Part shown: positions 9,922 through 19,531 of the stretch, piece by piece | How the letters are laid out: every line of letters starts with the position of its first letter | Numbering within the stretch: position 1 is the stretch's first letter | From: Salinivibrio socompensis S35 | Lineage (GTDB): Bacteria > Pseudomonadota > Gammaproteobacteria > Enterobacterales > Vibrionaceae | Direction of reading: 5' to 3' | NCBI RefSeq assembly: GCF_000513715.1 | Contig: NZ_AQOD01000037.1 | Span: 103-56,418 of the forward strand | Length of the DNA stretch: 56,316 bases | Translations under genes and position numbers: made by a program | Notes under the pieces: model-generated | The model's database searches: none | Told to the model about the DNA's origin: nothing | Seen by the model: only the letters and a program-made list of their open reading frames with translations

Positions 9922-11480
9922 ATGACTAAGTCAACTCCATCACCGTTGTCGGCACAGACCGCTCAGGCGGATCATCATAATGCGCCTTCAGCGTATCGAG
10001 AGTTGGCTTTGAAGTCGCGTCGAGAGATCCACGCGCTTAAACGCTTAGTGTCGCGATTGATTGCAACATGCACAGGTAAAAACACCGCGGCAGATCAAAA
10101 ATTAACCGATTTCCGTGACGTATTATACTCGGCGCAGGATGTTAGCGCGTTGCTTCCGCGTTTAGCTGTTATTGAACGCATGGTGAGTCATCAAGACATG
10201 ACACAAAAAAAGCACAGTCACATCTCGAGCAGCAGTTTCACACCAGTGGTGAAACGCTACAACGTGTCACTGGCCTACCTGCTCAGCTCAAGCGAGATTT
10301 GCGAGAGTTGTTGGCAAAACCGGCAAACAGTGACACAGAGCGTACTCAGCATTTAATCCGATTGCTTCAGCTCTACGAGCGAGCCGTGACCTTGCAAGCC
10401 ACACGCCCTCGGGCTCAACAGGCGCAAGTAACGCTCGACCAAGACCAAATTCGTCGCGTCGCCGATGAACTACAAAACCTCATTACAGAACTAGATATTG
10501 ATGGTCAAGCTGGCAGTCAGCTGCTTGATATTCGTCGCCAATTATTGACTGATGTATCGCCGGCAACTGTCGTCTCACTCACGCTCACCGCACTTCGGTT
10601 AATTTTAGACGCCACACACGCGGAGCGTCTGGCGTCGCAACAGTTCCTCGCCCAGGTCAATGATGATCTGGTTTCAATTAGCCAGCAAAATACGCGCGCG
10701 TTTGATCATGCCACGCAATTACGCATGGCACACCAAAGCGTGGACCAACGTTTAGATCGCACCATTACTGATATTGAGCACGAACTGAGTTTAAAAGGTA
10801 CCTCAGAGTCCAACCCTGAGGCCGCACTGACGCGTGCACTCGACGCGCTCAACGTCATAGCAAAAGAGAACGACGCCCTCAAAACGCGAGAGCAGGCACT
10901 CGAAGAGCAACTGAGTCATAATCAAAACCAGCTCAGCACGTTAGCCGAGCACACCATGGATCAACGCCGCCACGTTGGCGACCAAGAACGTAAGCGTTTA
11001 CTCGATCCTCTGACCCGTGTTTACAATCGCGCCGCGCTCAACGATCGCCTCGAACATGAATTTCGCTTGTGGAAGAAGTACCAACGGCCGTTTTGCCTCG
11101 CGGTGATTGATATTGATCACTTCAAGCAAGTTAATCAACAGTTTGGGTATGAAGTCGGTGATAAAGCCTTGAAGATCGTCGCGCGTACGATTTATCAATG
11201 CTTGCGTGACACCGATTTTATTGCCCGATTTGGGGGCGAAGAATTTGTGATCTTATTACCTGATGCCAACGATGATACCCGCACGGAGATCCTAGCCAAC
11301 ATCAGCCATACCATCCGCAAGCTACCGTTAAAATTCAAAAACGAGCGCGTCGCGATCACGGTATCGATTGGTGCCACCCTCTTTAGCGGTCAAGATACCC
11401 CAACCCCGGTTCTAGAACGGGCAGACCAGGCACTATACCAAGCCAAAAACAGTGGGCGTAACCAAATCATTTGGTGTTAA
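9922..11480 (+). pseudogene. Diguanylate cyclase (GGEEF), frameshifted in a poly-A run
   Basis: About 520 residues with no membrane segment. A long helical, glutamine-rich N-terminal region (about 350 residues) precedes a complete GGDEF domain. The active site is GGEEF (RFGGEEFVILLPDA). An RxxD product-inhibition site (RDTD) sits five residues before it, and DIDHFKQVN and the terminal ADQALYQAKNSGRN are intact, so the enzyme should make cyclic di-GMP and be feedback-controlled. The frame breaks at the seven-A run at 10205-10211; eight A's would restore continuous reading (HLEQQFHTSGETLQRV). This is most likely a homopolymer sequencing error. Confidence 0.85.
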
Positions 11481-11600
11481 TTATTACTGGTCAATTGTGG
11501 CTGGCGTGTGTATTTTTAATTAACACACTGATTTTTATAGCACCGTGCTATCTCCCCTACTTGGTTTTCAAAAGGGGGCGGTCCGCAAGAGGTTGTCGTT

Positions 11601-12952
11601 ATGATCACACATATTAGCCCTATTGGAACGATGGATCTGCTTTCCCAGATTGAAGTTGATCGTTTAAAAACCAGCGCCAGCAGCGGGTTATATCGTTTGT
11701 ACCGAAACTGCTCATTGGCTGTTTTAAATTCCGGTAGTCATACGGATAGCTCTAAAGCGCTGCTAGAAAAGCATGAAAACTTCGAGATCCGGGTACTCCG
11801 TCGTGAGCGTGGGATCAAACTCGAGTTGGTCAACCCGCCCGAACATGCTTTCGTCGATGGTAAAATCATTCGTGGTATTCAAGAGCACATGTTTTCTGTG
11901 CTAAGAGATATCATTCATGTCAATGTGCAGCTTGAGCACAGCCCGGCGCTAAACCTAGACAGCTCGCCACATATTACCAATTTAATCTTCGGTATCTTAC
12001 GCAACGCCAAAGCACTGCGTCCTCATGTCGATCCTAGCTTGGTTGTCTGTTGGGGCGGCCATTCGATCAATGACATCGAATACCAATACACCCGTGAAGT
12101 AGGGCATGAATAGCTGAGAGAGCTGGATATTTGTACCGGTTGCGGGCCAGGCGCGATGGAAGGCCGATGAAAGGCGCGGCCATCGGTCATGCAAAACAAC
12201 GCACTTATGATAGCCGCTTTATAGGCCTGACTGAGCCGTCGATCATCGCCGCCGAACCACCCAACCCGATGGTGAATGAGTTGGTGATCATGCCCGATAT
12301 CGAGAAGCGATTAGAAGCGTTTGTTCGTATAGCCCACGGTATCGTTATCTTTCCTGGCGGCGCCGGTACCGCAGAAGAGTTACTCTATATTCTTGGGATC
12401 ATGATGCATCCCGATAATCGCGCACAACCACTACCGATCGTACTCACCGGACCAAAAGAGAGTGAAGCTTATTTCCGTAACATTGATGCATTCATTCGTG
12501 ATGTGCTCGGTGAAGAAGCCACACAATACTATGAAATTGTGATTGATGATCCGGCCAAAGCTGCACGGTTAATGAAAAACGCCATGCCGGCGGTAAAAGA
12601 ACATCGCAAAGCAACGGGTGACGCATACTCGTATAACTGGTCATTAAAAATTGAGCCTAGCTTTCAACACCCCTTCGCGCCCACACATGAGAACATGGCA
12701 AACCTTAACTTGCACATGAATCAACGCCCTGAGCTGCTTGCTTCTGCGCTGCGTCAGGCTTTTTCAGGCATCGTCGCAGGTAACGTAAAAGATGAAGGGA
12801 TGCGCAATATTGAACGCCATGGCCCATTTAAGATTGATGGCGACAAATATTTGATGGCAAAAATGGATAAACTTTTGCAAAGCTTCGTCGAGCAACAGCG
12901 CATGAAGCTACCTGGCACCGAGTATGTGCCGTGCTATGAGATTGTGTCTTAG
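11601..12952 (+). pseudogene. ppnN: Nucleotide 5'-monophosphate nucleosidase PpnN (YgdH), disrupted
   Basis: Cleaves purine and pyrimidine nucleotides to base and ribose 5-phosphate; in E. coli it is regulated by (p)ppGpp. The N-terminal regulatory domain ([16 protein letters not shown]) and the catalytic LOG-like domain ([18 protein letters not shown], motif PGGxGTxxE) are both present. Two lesions lie close together. There is an in-frame TAG at 12111-12113, where the family has Leu-Gly before [16 protein letters not shown] one-base loss near 12166 turns an expected GPMKGA into a stop. Both frames are otherwise full length, about 450 codons together. Several errors in 60 bases suggest poor local sequence, but a real null allele cannot be excluded. 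Confidence 0.85.
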
Positions 12953-12987
12953 CGACAAGCGCAGCAACCCACGCCCTGCGTCCTAAA

Positions 12988-13036
12988 CAAAAACCGGGTA
13001 TAATGCGGCATTTATACGACGCATACCCGGTTTTTA
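12988..13036 (+). terminator. Long palindrome between ppnN and xni overlapping a -10 box
   Basis: AAAACCGGGTAT and ATACCCGGTTTT form the outer stem, with ATGCG/CGCAT continuing inward, and a T-run follows. It can end ppnN transcription. A perfect TATAAT at 12999-13004 lies inside the left arm and could serve as the -10 element of xni, whose ATG is only about 35 bases downstream. Confidence 0.65.
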
Positions 13037-13038
13037 TT

Positions 13039-13807
13039 ATGTCTAGGCTCCATGTTGTTATTATTGATGCGATGAATCTGATCCGCCGAGTCCACGCTGC
13101 CCAGCCGGATCAAGCGTCTATCGATGCGACGGCTCAGTCATGCATCAAAACCTTGGATAAAATCATCACTCATAGCCAGCCCAGCCATATTGTTGCCGTG
13201 TTTGATCATATTGGCCCCGACCGAGGTTGGCGGGCCGAGATACTTCCCACGTATAAACAGAACCGTAAACCCATGCCTGTAGCACTAGAAAAAGGCTTGG
13301 ATACGATCCAAGAAGCATTTTGGCAACGCGGCGTCGATGCTTTGCTGTCGCAAGGCGATGAAGCCGACGACATGATTGCTACCTTGGCATTAAAAGTGGC
13401 AGCGCGTCATGAGCACGTCACGATTGTTTCAACCGATAAAGGCTATTGCCAGCTATTACAGCCCACGCTAAGCATTCGTGATTACTTCCAACATCGGTGG
13501 CTCGATTTAGCGTTTGTTGATGCTCAGTTTGGTGTGCGCCCCGAACAGCTCTGCGATTTTTGGGGACTGGCCGGGATCAGCAGTAGCGAGGTGAGCGGCG
13601 TCCCCGGTATTGGCCCAAAACCGCCGCGACCCTGCTTGAGCGATACACGACGCTAGAGGCGATTTCGCCGCGGACGATATTGAGCAAAAATGGCAAAAAA
13701 AGCTCGCCGGACACCAAGAGTTAGCGCAACGCTGTAAAAAGGTCGCTCAATTAAAAACGGATATCCCGTTAGGCTTTAACCTACAAGATATCCGCTTTGA
13801 ACACTAA
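13039..13807 (+). pseudogene. xni: Flap endonuclease Xni (ExoIX), frameshifted
   Basis: A 5'-nuclease-superfamily protein related to the 5' domain of DNA polymerase I. The conserved acidic motifs are visible: IIDAMNLIRR at the N terminus, AVFDHIGPDRGWR, QGDEADDMIATLA and VSTDKGYCQLL. The helix-hairpin-helix SGVPGIGPK is where reading breaks. Restoring one A in the AAAA at about 13617-13620 and one T in the TTT at about 13661-13663 gives GPKTAATLLERYTTLEAIFAADDIEQ. The frame then runs on to the TAA at 13805-13807, about 256 residues, the usual length. Both lesions are one-base losses in A/T runs. The ATG at 13039 aligns with the family start. Confidence 0.88.
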
Positions 13808-13855
13808 CCGCGACTTGGCGCGCGTTTATGTCAACCGTGAGGGATTAGCACACGA

Positions 13856-14932
13856 TTAACGCTGGCGTTTGACCCGTCGCATGTGCACGGTGATTTCTTC
13901 ACGATCATGGTAAAGGTGTTTCGCGCGCATTTCATAGGGCACATTGTAGTCAGCTAAAAAAGCGCCGAGGGTTTCTAAGTTTTCTGATACCTGCTCATAG
14001 CGTCGGCTCATCGGCAGCTTTAAGTTAAAAATAGCCTCTTGGGCCCAGCCTTCAATCAGCCACTCGCCCATCAAGCGCGCCACTCGCGAGGGTTTTTCAA
14101 TCATGTCGCACACCAACCAGGTCACATTCTTACGCGTCGGCTCAAATTTAAACCCGTCTTCGGCATGATGAAACACTTGCCCCGTTTCCATCAGGCTTTC
14201 TGCCATGGCACCGTTATCCACCGCATGGACAAACATCGACCGCTTCACTAATTGATAGGTCCAACCTCCGGGACAAGCGCCTAAATCGACCGCCCACATT
14301 CCTGGTGCTAAACGCGTATCCCACTCTTCCTTCGGTATAAAGTGATGAAAGGCTTCTTCCAGTTTTAATGTCGAACGGCTTGGCGCATCAGACGGAAATT
14401 TCATCCGTGGTAAGCCCATATAATGAGGCGAGTTATTGGTCGTCAGCGAGTAACCCACCAAGCAGGTACCCGGTGCGGTAAAGCATAAATGAATCACCGG
14501 TTTTTTGGGGTTATCTTTGGCTAACATAATCCCTTGTTTACGCAAGGCTTGACGCAATGGCACGGTGAACTTACGACAAAACTTCAACAAGGCCTTGGCC
14601 TCGTCGTTATCTGGGGTTTCCACTCGCAGATCGCCTCCTTTTGGGAGACCTTCTCCCGCTGCGAGAATCGGCGAGATACGATCATCCGGGTCGAGATCAG
14701 ACAAGGTAGCAGTCACGGCGATCATTTGGCGAGCAAAGATCAGTGAACCTAAAGCCAGGTCACGGACAACACGTTCAGCGTCATCTTCTTGGTAACACTC
14801 AAAGAGAACATACGCACTGTTGTTTATCACGCGTGGAAATCCATACACGCCCATTTCGGTGGTTTTTTGTTGGATTTCTGCGGCGCAGTCTTTTTCAAAC
14901 CCAGCACGGCAGTAAAGCAAAACCTGGTTCAT
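13856..14932 (-). CDS. rlmM: 23S rRNA (cytidine(2498)-2'-O)-methyltransferase RlmM
   Basis: Methylates the ribose of C2498 in 23S rRNA. It is 358 residues with an N-terminal THUMP-like region and a C-terminal Rossmann methyltransferase. The SAM motif is [14 protein letters not shown] near residue 218. The catalytic K-D-K-E elements are visible, with the late lysine in IFNLKLPM and the last acidic residue near the C-terminal [12 protein letters not shown]. It converges on xni. Confidence 0.96.
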   Translation of the reverse strand: MNQVLLYCRAGFEKDCAAEIQQKTTEMGVYGFPRVINNSAYVLFECYQEDDAERVVRDLALGSLIFARQMIAVTATLSDLDPDDRISPILAAGEGLPKGGDLRVETPDNDEAKALLKFCRKFTVPLRQALRKQGIMLAKDNPKKPVIHLCFTAPGTCLVGYSLTTNNSPHYMGLPRMKFPSDAPSRSTLKLEEAFHHFIPKEEWDTRLAPGMWAVDLGACPGGWTYQLVKRSMFVHAVDNGAMAESLMETGQVFHHAEDGFKFEPTRKNVTWLVCDMIEKPSRVARLMGEWLIEGWAQEAIFNLKLPMSRRYEQVSENLETLGAFLADYNVPYEMRAKHLYHDREEITVHMRRVKRQR

Positions 14933-15034
14933 AACACCCTCTGGTTCGACGATAGGATCACGCTATGTGATGATAAAAATAAGCTGCGCATTATATCTGT
15001 CATCTCGACAAGAAAGAAATGCAGATAGACCCTT

Positions 15035-15433
15035 TTAACACGATGGACTGGATAGAGAGGCATTCGTACGCCATGCGCCTACCGCGAGCCCTCCCCAGCC
15101 GATTAAAAAGCTCACCCCGCCGACCGGCGTTATCGGCCCGAGCCAGTGCATATCGGTAAGAGCGAGCAAATATAAACTGCCACTAAAACAAATCACACCG
15201 ACTAACCAAGCCCAGGCCACCCAGTTGAATAACCGTGTGGAGAGCCGAGAGGCAAGTGCACACAGTCCAAGCAACGCTAAACTGTGCCACATCTGATAGT
15301 TGACGCCGGTTTTAAAAATGGCTAATTGATAATCGGATAAAACAGGTTTCAACCCATGTGCGGCAAAGGCACCGAGTCCGACAGCCAGCCCTGCGCCTAA
15401 CGCGGCAATGCTGATCCAGTGGTTTAATTTCAT
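15035..15433 (-). CDS. ygdD: DUF423 inner-membrane protein YgdD
   Basis: A 132-residue, strongly hydrophobic protein with four predicted membrane helices, beginning LGAGLAVGLGAFAAHGLKP, the DUF423 signature. Function is unknown. The ygdD-gcvA neighbourhood is conserved with E. coli, but here an alpha/beta hydrolase gene lies between them. The start codon overlaps the hydrolase stop by four bases, so the three genes may form one transcript. Confidence 0.9.
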   Translation of the reverse strand: MKLNHWISIAALGAGLAVGLGAFAAHGLKPVLSDYQLAIFKTGVNYQMWHSLALLGLCALASRLSTRLFNWVAWAWLVGVICFSGSLYLLALTDMHWLGPITPVGGVSFLIGWGGLAVGAWRTNASLSSPSC

Positions 15434-16068
15434 GCTTTTGCTCCTTGGCGCTCAATAAAATCGAGTAGGCAGTTGACAGCAAACTGCCGATTGTCCAACT
15501 CGGTATAGCCTGACGCTTTGCGCGGTTTAAAGCTATGGTCGCCATCTGGAACGAACATACGCTCAATGCTTGATGAACACGGATAACCCATCACGTCTTC
15601 TTTTCGACCAAAGGTGTCGCGCTCTCCTTGCACAATCAACAACGGTTTAGTCACTGTCGCCAAGTGCTCACCTTTATATTTTTCAGGCTTGCCCGGGGGA
15701 TGGAAAGGAAACCCAAAACATATCACTCCACTGACAGAACTGTGGTCGGTAAGATGGCTGGCCATACGCCCTCCCATCGATTTACCGGCAAGCCATAAAC
15801 GGCTTTCCTTTGGGCGTAGACCATCGACGACATCAATCACGGATTCAAAGTGCGCAAGTAGCTTAGGTGCGCGATCTGGCGGGCGCTTTTTACCATCTTC
15901 CTTACACTTTTCCATATAGGGGAAATTAAACCGCACCACGCGACAATCGACACCGATACGTGTCGCAATATCCGTCATAAATTCATGCTCTTTTCCTGCG
16001 CCTGCGCCATGGGCCACGATCACCCAATCGGTCGCAGACTCAGGACCATCAAATTGTAAATCCATCAT
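15430..16068 (-). CDS. Alpha/beta hydrolase, KANL3/Tex30-like
   Basis: A 212-residue soluble hydrolase. The oxyanion region is VIVAHGAGAGKEHEF, the nucleophile elbow is WLAGKSMGGRMASHL (catalytic Ser in GKSMGG), the acid is in VQGERDTFG and the histidine in PDGDHSFKPR. The substrate is unknown. The start at 16068 (or the adjacent ATG at 16065) overlaps the gcvA stop as ATGATGA, an arrangement expected for translational coupling. Confidence 0.85.
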   Translation of the reverse strand: MMDLQFDGPESATDWVIVAHGAGAGKEHEFMTDIATRIGVDCRVVRFNFPYMEKCKEDGKKRPPDRAPKLLAHFESVIDVVDGLRPKESRLWLAGKSMGGRMASHLTDHSSVSGVICFGFPFHPPGKPEKYKGEHLATVTKPLLIVQGERDTFGRKEDVMGYPCSSSIERMFVPDGDHSFKPRKASGYTELDNRQFAVNCLLDFIERQGAKA

Positions 16069-16970
16069 AAATTCATACTCGCTTGTTCTTTGGCCGCAGT
16101 CGCTAACATCCATTCTCGAAACGCGGTAATTCGCCCGGTATCGGCATCTCTTTGCTGACTCACTAAATAAAAGCCATTATCACTTTTTAATACCTGCTCA
16201 AAAGGTTGCACTAAGCGTCCAGAGGCCAACTCAGGCTGGGAAAGTACGTTGTTGCCCAAGGCGACACCCTGCCCGTGGGCCGCCGCCTGAAGCACCATCG
16301 ACGAATGGCTAAAAATAGGACCGTGTTCAACATTCACTTCATTGAGCTGGTGTGCTTTGGCAAAGGCCTTCCATTCTTTGCGTGAACGATCATGCAATAA
16401 TACATGATGCACCAGATCACCTGGCACTTGCAGCGGGTGTCCTGACTCAAGCAACATAGGGGAACACACTGGCAGCAAGCACTCTTGGTACAATAAGTCG
16501 CAACGTAAACCGGCCCAATGGCCGCGACCATAATAAATGGCAACGTCAACATCATCGGTTAATGAGCCATCCTCCAAATCAACCGCTTTAATCCGAACAT
16601 CGATGTCTGGATGCGCTTTATTAAAATCAGCAAGACGCGGCACCAACCATTGAATCGCAAAGCTGGGTGGTAAGCTAATGGTAAGAGCCCCTTTGGCACT
16701 TCGCTCTAACACTTTATCGGTGGCATAAGAAAGCTCAGAGAATATATCTTTAATATCAAGAAAGTAGCTTTGCCCCTCTTCCGTTAACAACAGCGAACGG
16801 TTACGACGACGAAATAGCTTTAAACCCAGAAATTCTTCTAACGCTTTGATTTGATGGCTCACTGCCGCCTGCGTTACAAACAGCTCTTCAGCGGCACGGG
16901 TAAAACTTAAATGCCGTGCGGCTGCTTCAAAAACGCGCAGCGCGTTAAGTGGAGGAAGACGCCTTGCCAT
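16065..16970 (-). CDS. gcvA: Glycine cleavage system transcriptional regulator GcvA
   Basis: A LysR-type regulator of 301 residues. The N-terminal helix-turn-helix starts RRLPPLNALRVFEAAARHL with recognition helix ELFVTQAAVSHQIKALEE, followed by a co-inducer domain. It is called GcvA rather than another LysR protein because of this N terminus and because the divergent GcvB RNA lies directly upstream. In E. coli GcvA activates gcvB when glycine is abundant. Confidence 0.92.
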   Translation of the reverse strand: MARRLPPLNALRVFEAAARHLSFTRAAEELFVTQAAVSHQIKALEEFLGLKLFRRRNRSLLLTEEGQSYFLDIKDIFSELSYATDKVLERSAKGALTISLPPSFAIQWLVPRLADFNKAHPDIDVRIKAVDLEDGSLTDDVDVAIYYGRGHWAGLRCDLLYQECLLPVCSPMLLESGHPLQVPGDLVHHVLLHDRSRKEWKAFAKAHQLNEVNVEHGPIFSHSSMVLQAAAHGQGVALGNNVLSQPELASGRLVQPFEQVLKSDNGFYLVSQQRDADTGRITAFREWMLATAAKEQASMNL

Positions 16971-17024
16971 AAACGGACACCTTATTCATTAATTTTTCTA
17001 ATCGTTGACATTATAAATTGTCGA

Positions 17025-17053
17025 TTGCTGATATACCAGCAACACCCTATAGT
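17025..17053 (+). promoter_or_regulatory. Promoter of gcvB
   Basis: TTGCTG (-35, 17025-17030), a 17-base spacer and TATAGT (-10, 17048-17053) place the start near 17060. A second TTGACA lies at 17004-17009. The AT-rich stretch between gcvA and this promoter (TTATTCATTAATTTTTCTAA) is where GcvA sites would be expected. Confidence 0.75.
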
Positions 17054-17059
17054 GCATCC

Positions 17060-17238
17060 CGCATCCACTTGTGACGTCTCTTTATTTAGATTGTTTCCGT
17101 GGTTGCGATGTTGTGTTTGCATTTGTCTAACACTGGTTAGACAGGTAGTCGTATCTACCACTTTTAACTTCCTGTATTTTGACATTGTCTGTCATTACAT
17201 ATTTGTTGGCACTGAGCCTGGCTCAGTGCTTTTTTTTG
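17060..17238 (+). ncRNA. gcvB: GcvB small regulatory RNA
   Basis: An Hfq-dependent RNA that represses amino-acid and peptide transport genes. About 178 nt shows the E. coli GcvB elements in order: the G/U-rich target-binding stretch TGCGATGTTGTGTTTGC near 17103; a stem with GTCTAAC/GTTAGAC; a GGTAG/CTACC-type stem near 17140; the second binding region ACTTCCTGTATTTT then TGTCTGTCAT; and the terminator stem GCACTGAGC/GCTCAGTGC followed by eight T's (17230-17237). It is divergent from gcvA, as in enterics. Confidence 0.93.
17209..17237 (+). terminator. Intrinsic terminator of gcvB
   Basis: A perfect 9-bp stem GCACTGAGC/GCTCAGTGC with a three-base loop and an eight-T tail. Confidence 0.93.
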
Positions 17239-17277
17239 TCCGTTGTATGGCGACATCACTCGGTCACCTCACCAAAA

Positions 17278-17357
17278 CACTAAATCGCTTGAGTACTGCG
17301 CTACTTAAATACAACGTCGTTTAAGTACAACGTCGTTTAAGCACAAAGTCACTTGAG
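17278..17357. repeat. Five tandem 16-bp units before csdA
   Basis: Units start at 17278, 17294, 17310, 17326 and 17342. Units 3 and 4 are identical (TACAACGTCGTTTAAG). Units 1, 2 and 5 are diverged but keep the period and the CTTGAG/TTTAAG/CTTAAA ending. Each ending is nearly self-complementary, so unit boundaries form CTTAAA...TTTAAG half-sites. The array lies between the gcvB terminator and the csdA start, where a csdA promoter or operator would sit. Confidence 0.8.
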
Positions 17358-17411
17358 TTCAAGCCCCGAGACTGGGATCATAAGCAGGATTCAGTTTGGA
17401 CAACGCATACT

Positions 17412-18623
17412 ATGACGCAAGATTTCGACATCCATGCGCTACGCGCACAATTTCCTGCCTGCGCCGATCCTAAGTGGGTATACTTAGATAGCGCCGCGAC
17501 CGCGCAAAAGCCTCAGGCTGTGATTGATGCCATCAGTGACTTTTACGGATCACCACTGGCAAACGTCCACCGTGGTCAGCATCAAGCGTCACTTTCTGCG
17601 ACCGAGAAATTCGAGCAAGCGCGACGGGATGTGGCAGCGTTTATTGACGCTAAGCCGAGTGAAATCATTTGGACCCGAGGCGCCACTGAATCAATTAATT
17701 TGTTGGCTTACAGCCTGAGCCAGCATTTCACCCAACACGATAAAATCGTGGTCAGTGAGATGGAGCATCATGCCAATTTGATCCCATGGCAGTTAGTGGC
17801 GCAACGCACAGGCGCACAGCTGGTAAAAATTCCATGTTGTATCAACACGGGTCAGTTAGATATGGCGGCCTATCAGCAAGCGTTGATGACCCACCCTCGT
17901 ATCGTGGCAATCAGTCATGTCAGTAACGTGACCGGAACACGCCACCCGATAGAAGAAATGACCGAACTCGCGCATCGTTATGGTGCTATTGTGATCATTG
18001 ATGGTGCACAAGGGATCGTGCACGAGCCTCTCAGTATGCAAACCTTGAATGCTGACTTCTATGTTTTTTCCGGCCATAAATTGTACGGTCCGACAGGCAT
18101 TGGCGTGCTTTATGGTAAGCAAGAGCGCTTAGCCGCGCTCTCTGCTTTTCATGGCGGTGGCAAAATGATTTCCGAGGTGAGTTTCGACAGCCACACCCTC
18201 GCCCCACTTCCGGCCCGCTTTGAAGCAGGCACCCCCAATGCAGCCGGGGCGATTGGGCTCGCCGCTGCTATTCACTGGCTGGATCAATATGACGCTCGGG
18301 CCATGGATGCCCATATTAGCCACTGTTACCAAGCACTACTCGACGGCTTGAAACAACGGCCAGTTATCAAGCTAATCTGCCCCCAACCATATAGCACCAT
18401 GGTATCATTCGTGGTAGAGGGAGAGCATCATGCGGACATTGCTGAACTGCTAGGCCAACAAAACGTAGCAGTCCGCGCTGGCCACCACTGCGCGCACCCT
18501 TTTATCAAAGCGCTAGGGGTTGAGGGGACGGTCCGTGTGTCACTTGGCGCGTATAATAACCAAGAAGATATTCAACGCTTCCTCACGGCGTTAGACAAGA
18601 CATTATATTTACTCGGTGTTTAA
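17412..18623 (+). CDS. csdA: Cysteine desulfurase CsdA
   Basis: A PLP enzyme that takes sulfur from cysteine and passes it to CsdE. It has 403 residues. The PLP lysine is in FSGHKLYGPTGIGVLYG near residue 222, the aspartate in VIIDGAQGI, and the reactive cysteine in RAGHHCAHP near residue 358. This group II (SufS/CsdA-like) arrangement, together with csdE immediately downstream, supports CsdA over SufS. The 3' end overlaps the region just before csdE. Confidence 0.94.
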   Translation: MTQDFDIHALRAQFPACADPKWVYLDSAATAQKPQAVIDAISDFYGSPLANVHRGQHQASLSATEKFEQARRDVAAFIDAKPSEIIWTRGATESINLLAYSLSQHFTQHDKIVVSEMEHHANLIPWQLVAQRTGAQLVKIPCCINTGQLDMAAYQQALMTHPRIVAISHVSNVTGTRHPIEEMTELAHRYGAIVIIDGAQGIVHEPLSMQTLNADFYVFSGHKLYGPTGIGVLYGKQERLAALSAFHGGGKMISEVSFDSHTLAPLPARFEAGTPNAAGAIGLAAAIHWLDQYDARAMDAHISHCYQALLDGLKQRPVIKLICPQPYSTMVSFVVEGEHHADIAELLGQQNVAVRAGHHCAHPFIKALGVEGTVRVSLGAYNNQEDIQRFLTALDKTLYLLGV

Positions 18624-18645
18624 TTACTTAATGACAGGATTTACG

Positions 18646-19071
18646 ATGGACTTACCAACTCATCCGTTTGGCAGTGAGCTTGACCAACAAACGGTTGCCG
18701 AGATGCTCGCGCAACACACCAGTTGGGAAGACAAGTACCGTCAGCTTATCGTGTGGGGGAAGCGTTTACCGACGTTTACTGATGCACATAAACACGCTGC
18801 TAGCCTCGTGAGTGGATGCGAAAGTGACGTCTGGTTTTTACATTACTCGGATGGCAACACGCATTATTTCGCTGCAGACTCAAATGCAAGAATCGTAAAA
18901 GGTCTATTAGCCGTCGTACTCGCGTGTGTTCATGGTCAGCACGGTGATGCCATTCGGGCGCTTGATGTCGATCAGATTTTCCATCAAGCCGGATTATCGC
19001 ACCATTTAAGTGAATCACGCACCAATGGGTTGCATGCGATCGTGCAATATATTCATCATCTTACGGCTTAA
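18646..19071 (+). CDS. csdE: Sulfur acceptor protein CsdE
   Basis: A SufE-family protein of 141 residues that receives persulfide sulfur from CsdA. The acceptor cysteine is in LVSGCESDVWF, in the usual SufE position. I chose the ATG at 18646 because AGGA lies six bases before it. An upstream in-frame ATG at 18616 overlaps csdA. In E. coli csdA-csdE-tcdA are contiguous and act on ct6A tRNA modification; here tcdA is separated by the PHB genes. Confidence 0.92.
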   Translation: MDLPTHPFGSELDQQTVAEMLAQHTSWEDKYRQLIVWGKRLPTFTDAHKHAASLVSGCESDVWFLHYSDGNTHYFAADSNARIVKGLLAVVLACVHGQHGDAIRALDVDQIFHQAGLSHHLSESRTNGLHAIVQYIHHLTA

Positions 19072-19531
19072 CCCAAAGAACGTGCCCCACCCAAACTGCC
19101 CACATATAGCGACACTCTCTCTGCTTACCGACAAAATTCACTAACCAAATGTAATCCTTTTCACTTTATTACTTATGCTAATGTTTAGCGACCAAGAAAA
19201 CACAATAAAAAAACCAAAAACAAACATACTATTAACAATTTATTGCAGTATTACCTACTAACATTGACCAAGATCGCGAATATGTAATCCAAGGCTTTTA
19301 ACCTTTGCGTATTTGTCCAGATTCGTTAGCTTAGAAGCAGGCGGTCATGAAAGGGTCACACCGATAAGCTAGGCTGCCTAACAATATCGGCAGCATGGTT
19401 GTTAGCTATTGGCACAACGCTTGCTGCTGTTATAAGACAATAAGGATGACTGTAATTCTGGTTTAATGTGGTTCCAGATGCGGCTTCAGGCATCTCGTTA
19501 TGTTTGCTTGTTGTAGTGAATGGAGTCATAG
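19072..19531. other. 460-bp intergenic region upstream of the PHB operon
   Basis: AT-rich with no coding signal. It contains A-rich tracts near 19198-19225 and two interleaved inverted repeats: GCTGCC/GGCAGC at 19373-19394 and CTAACAA/TTGTTAG at 19378-19405. These could be alternative RNA stems or an operator for phaB. No clean sigma-70 promoter was identified. Confidence 0.5.

Noticed and set aside
17278..17357. CRISPR array
   Set aside because: Units are 16 bp and directly adjacent with no unique spacers, and there are no cas genes.
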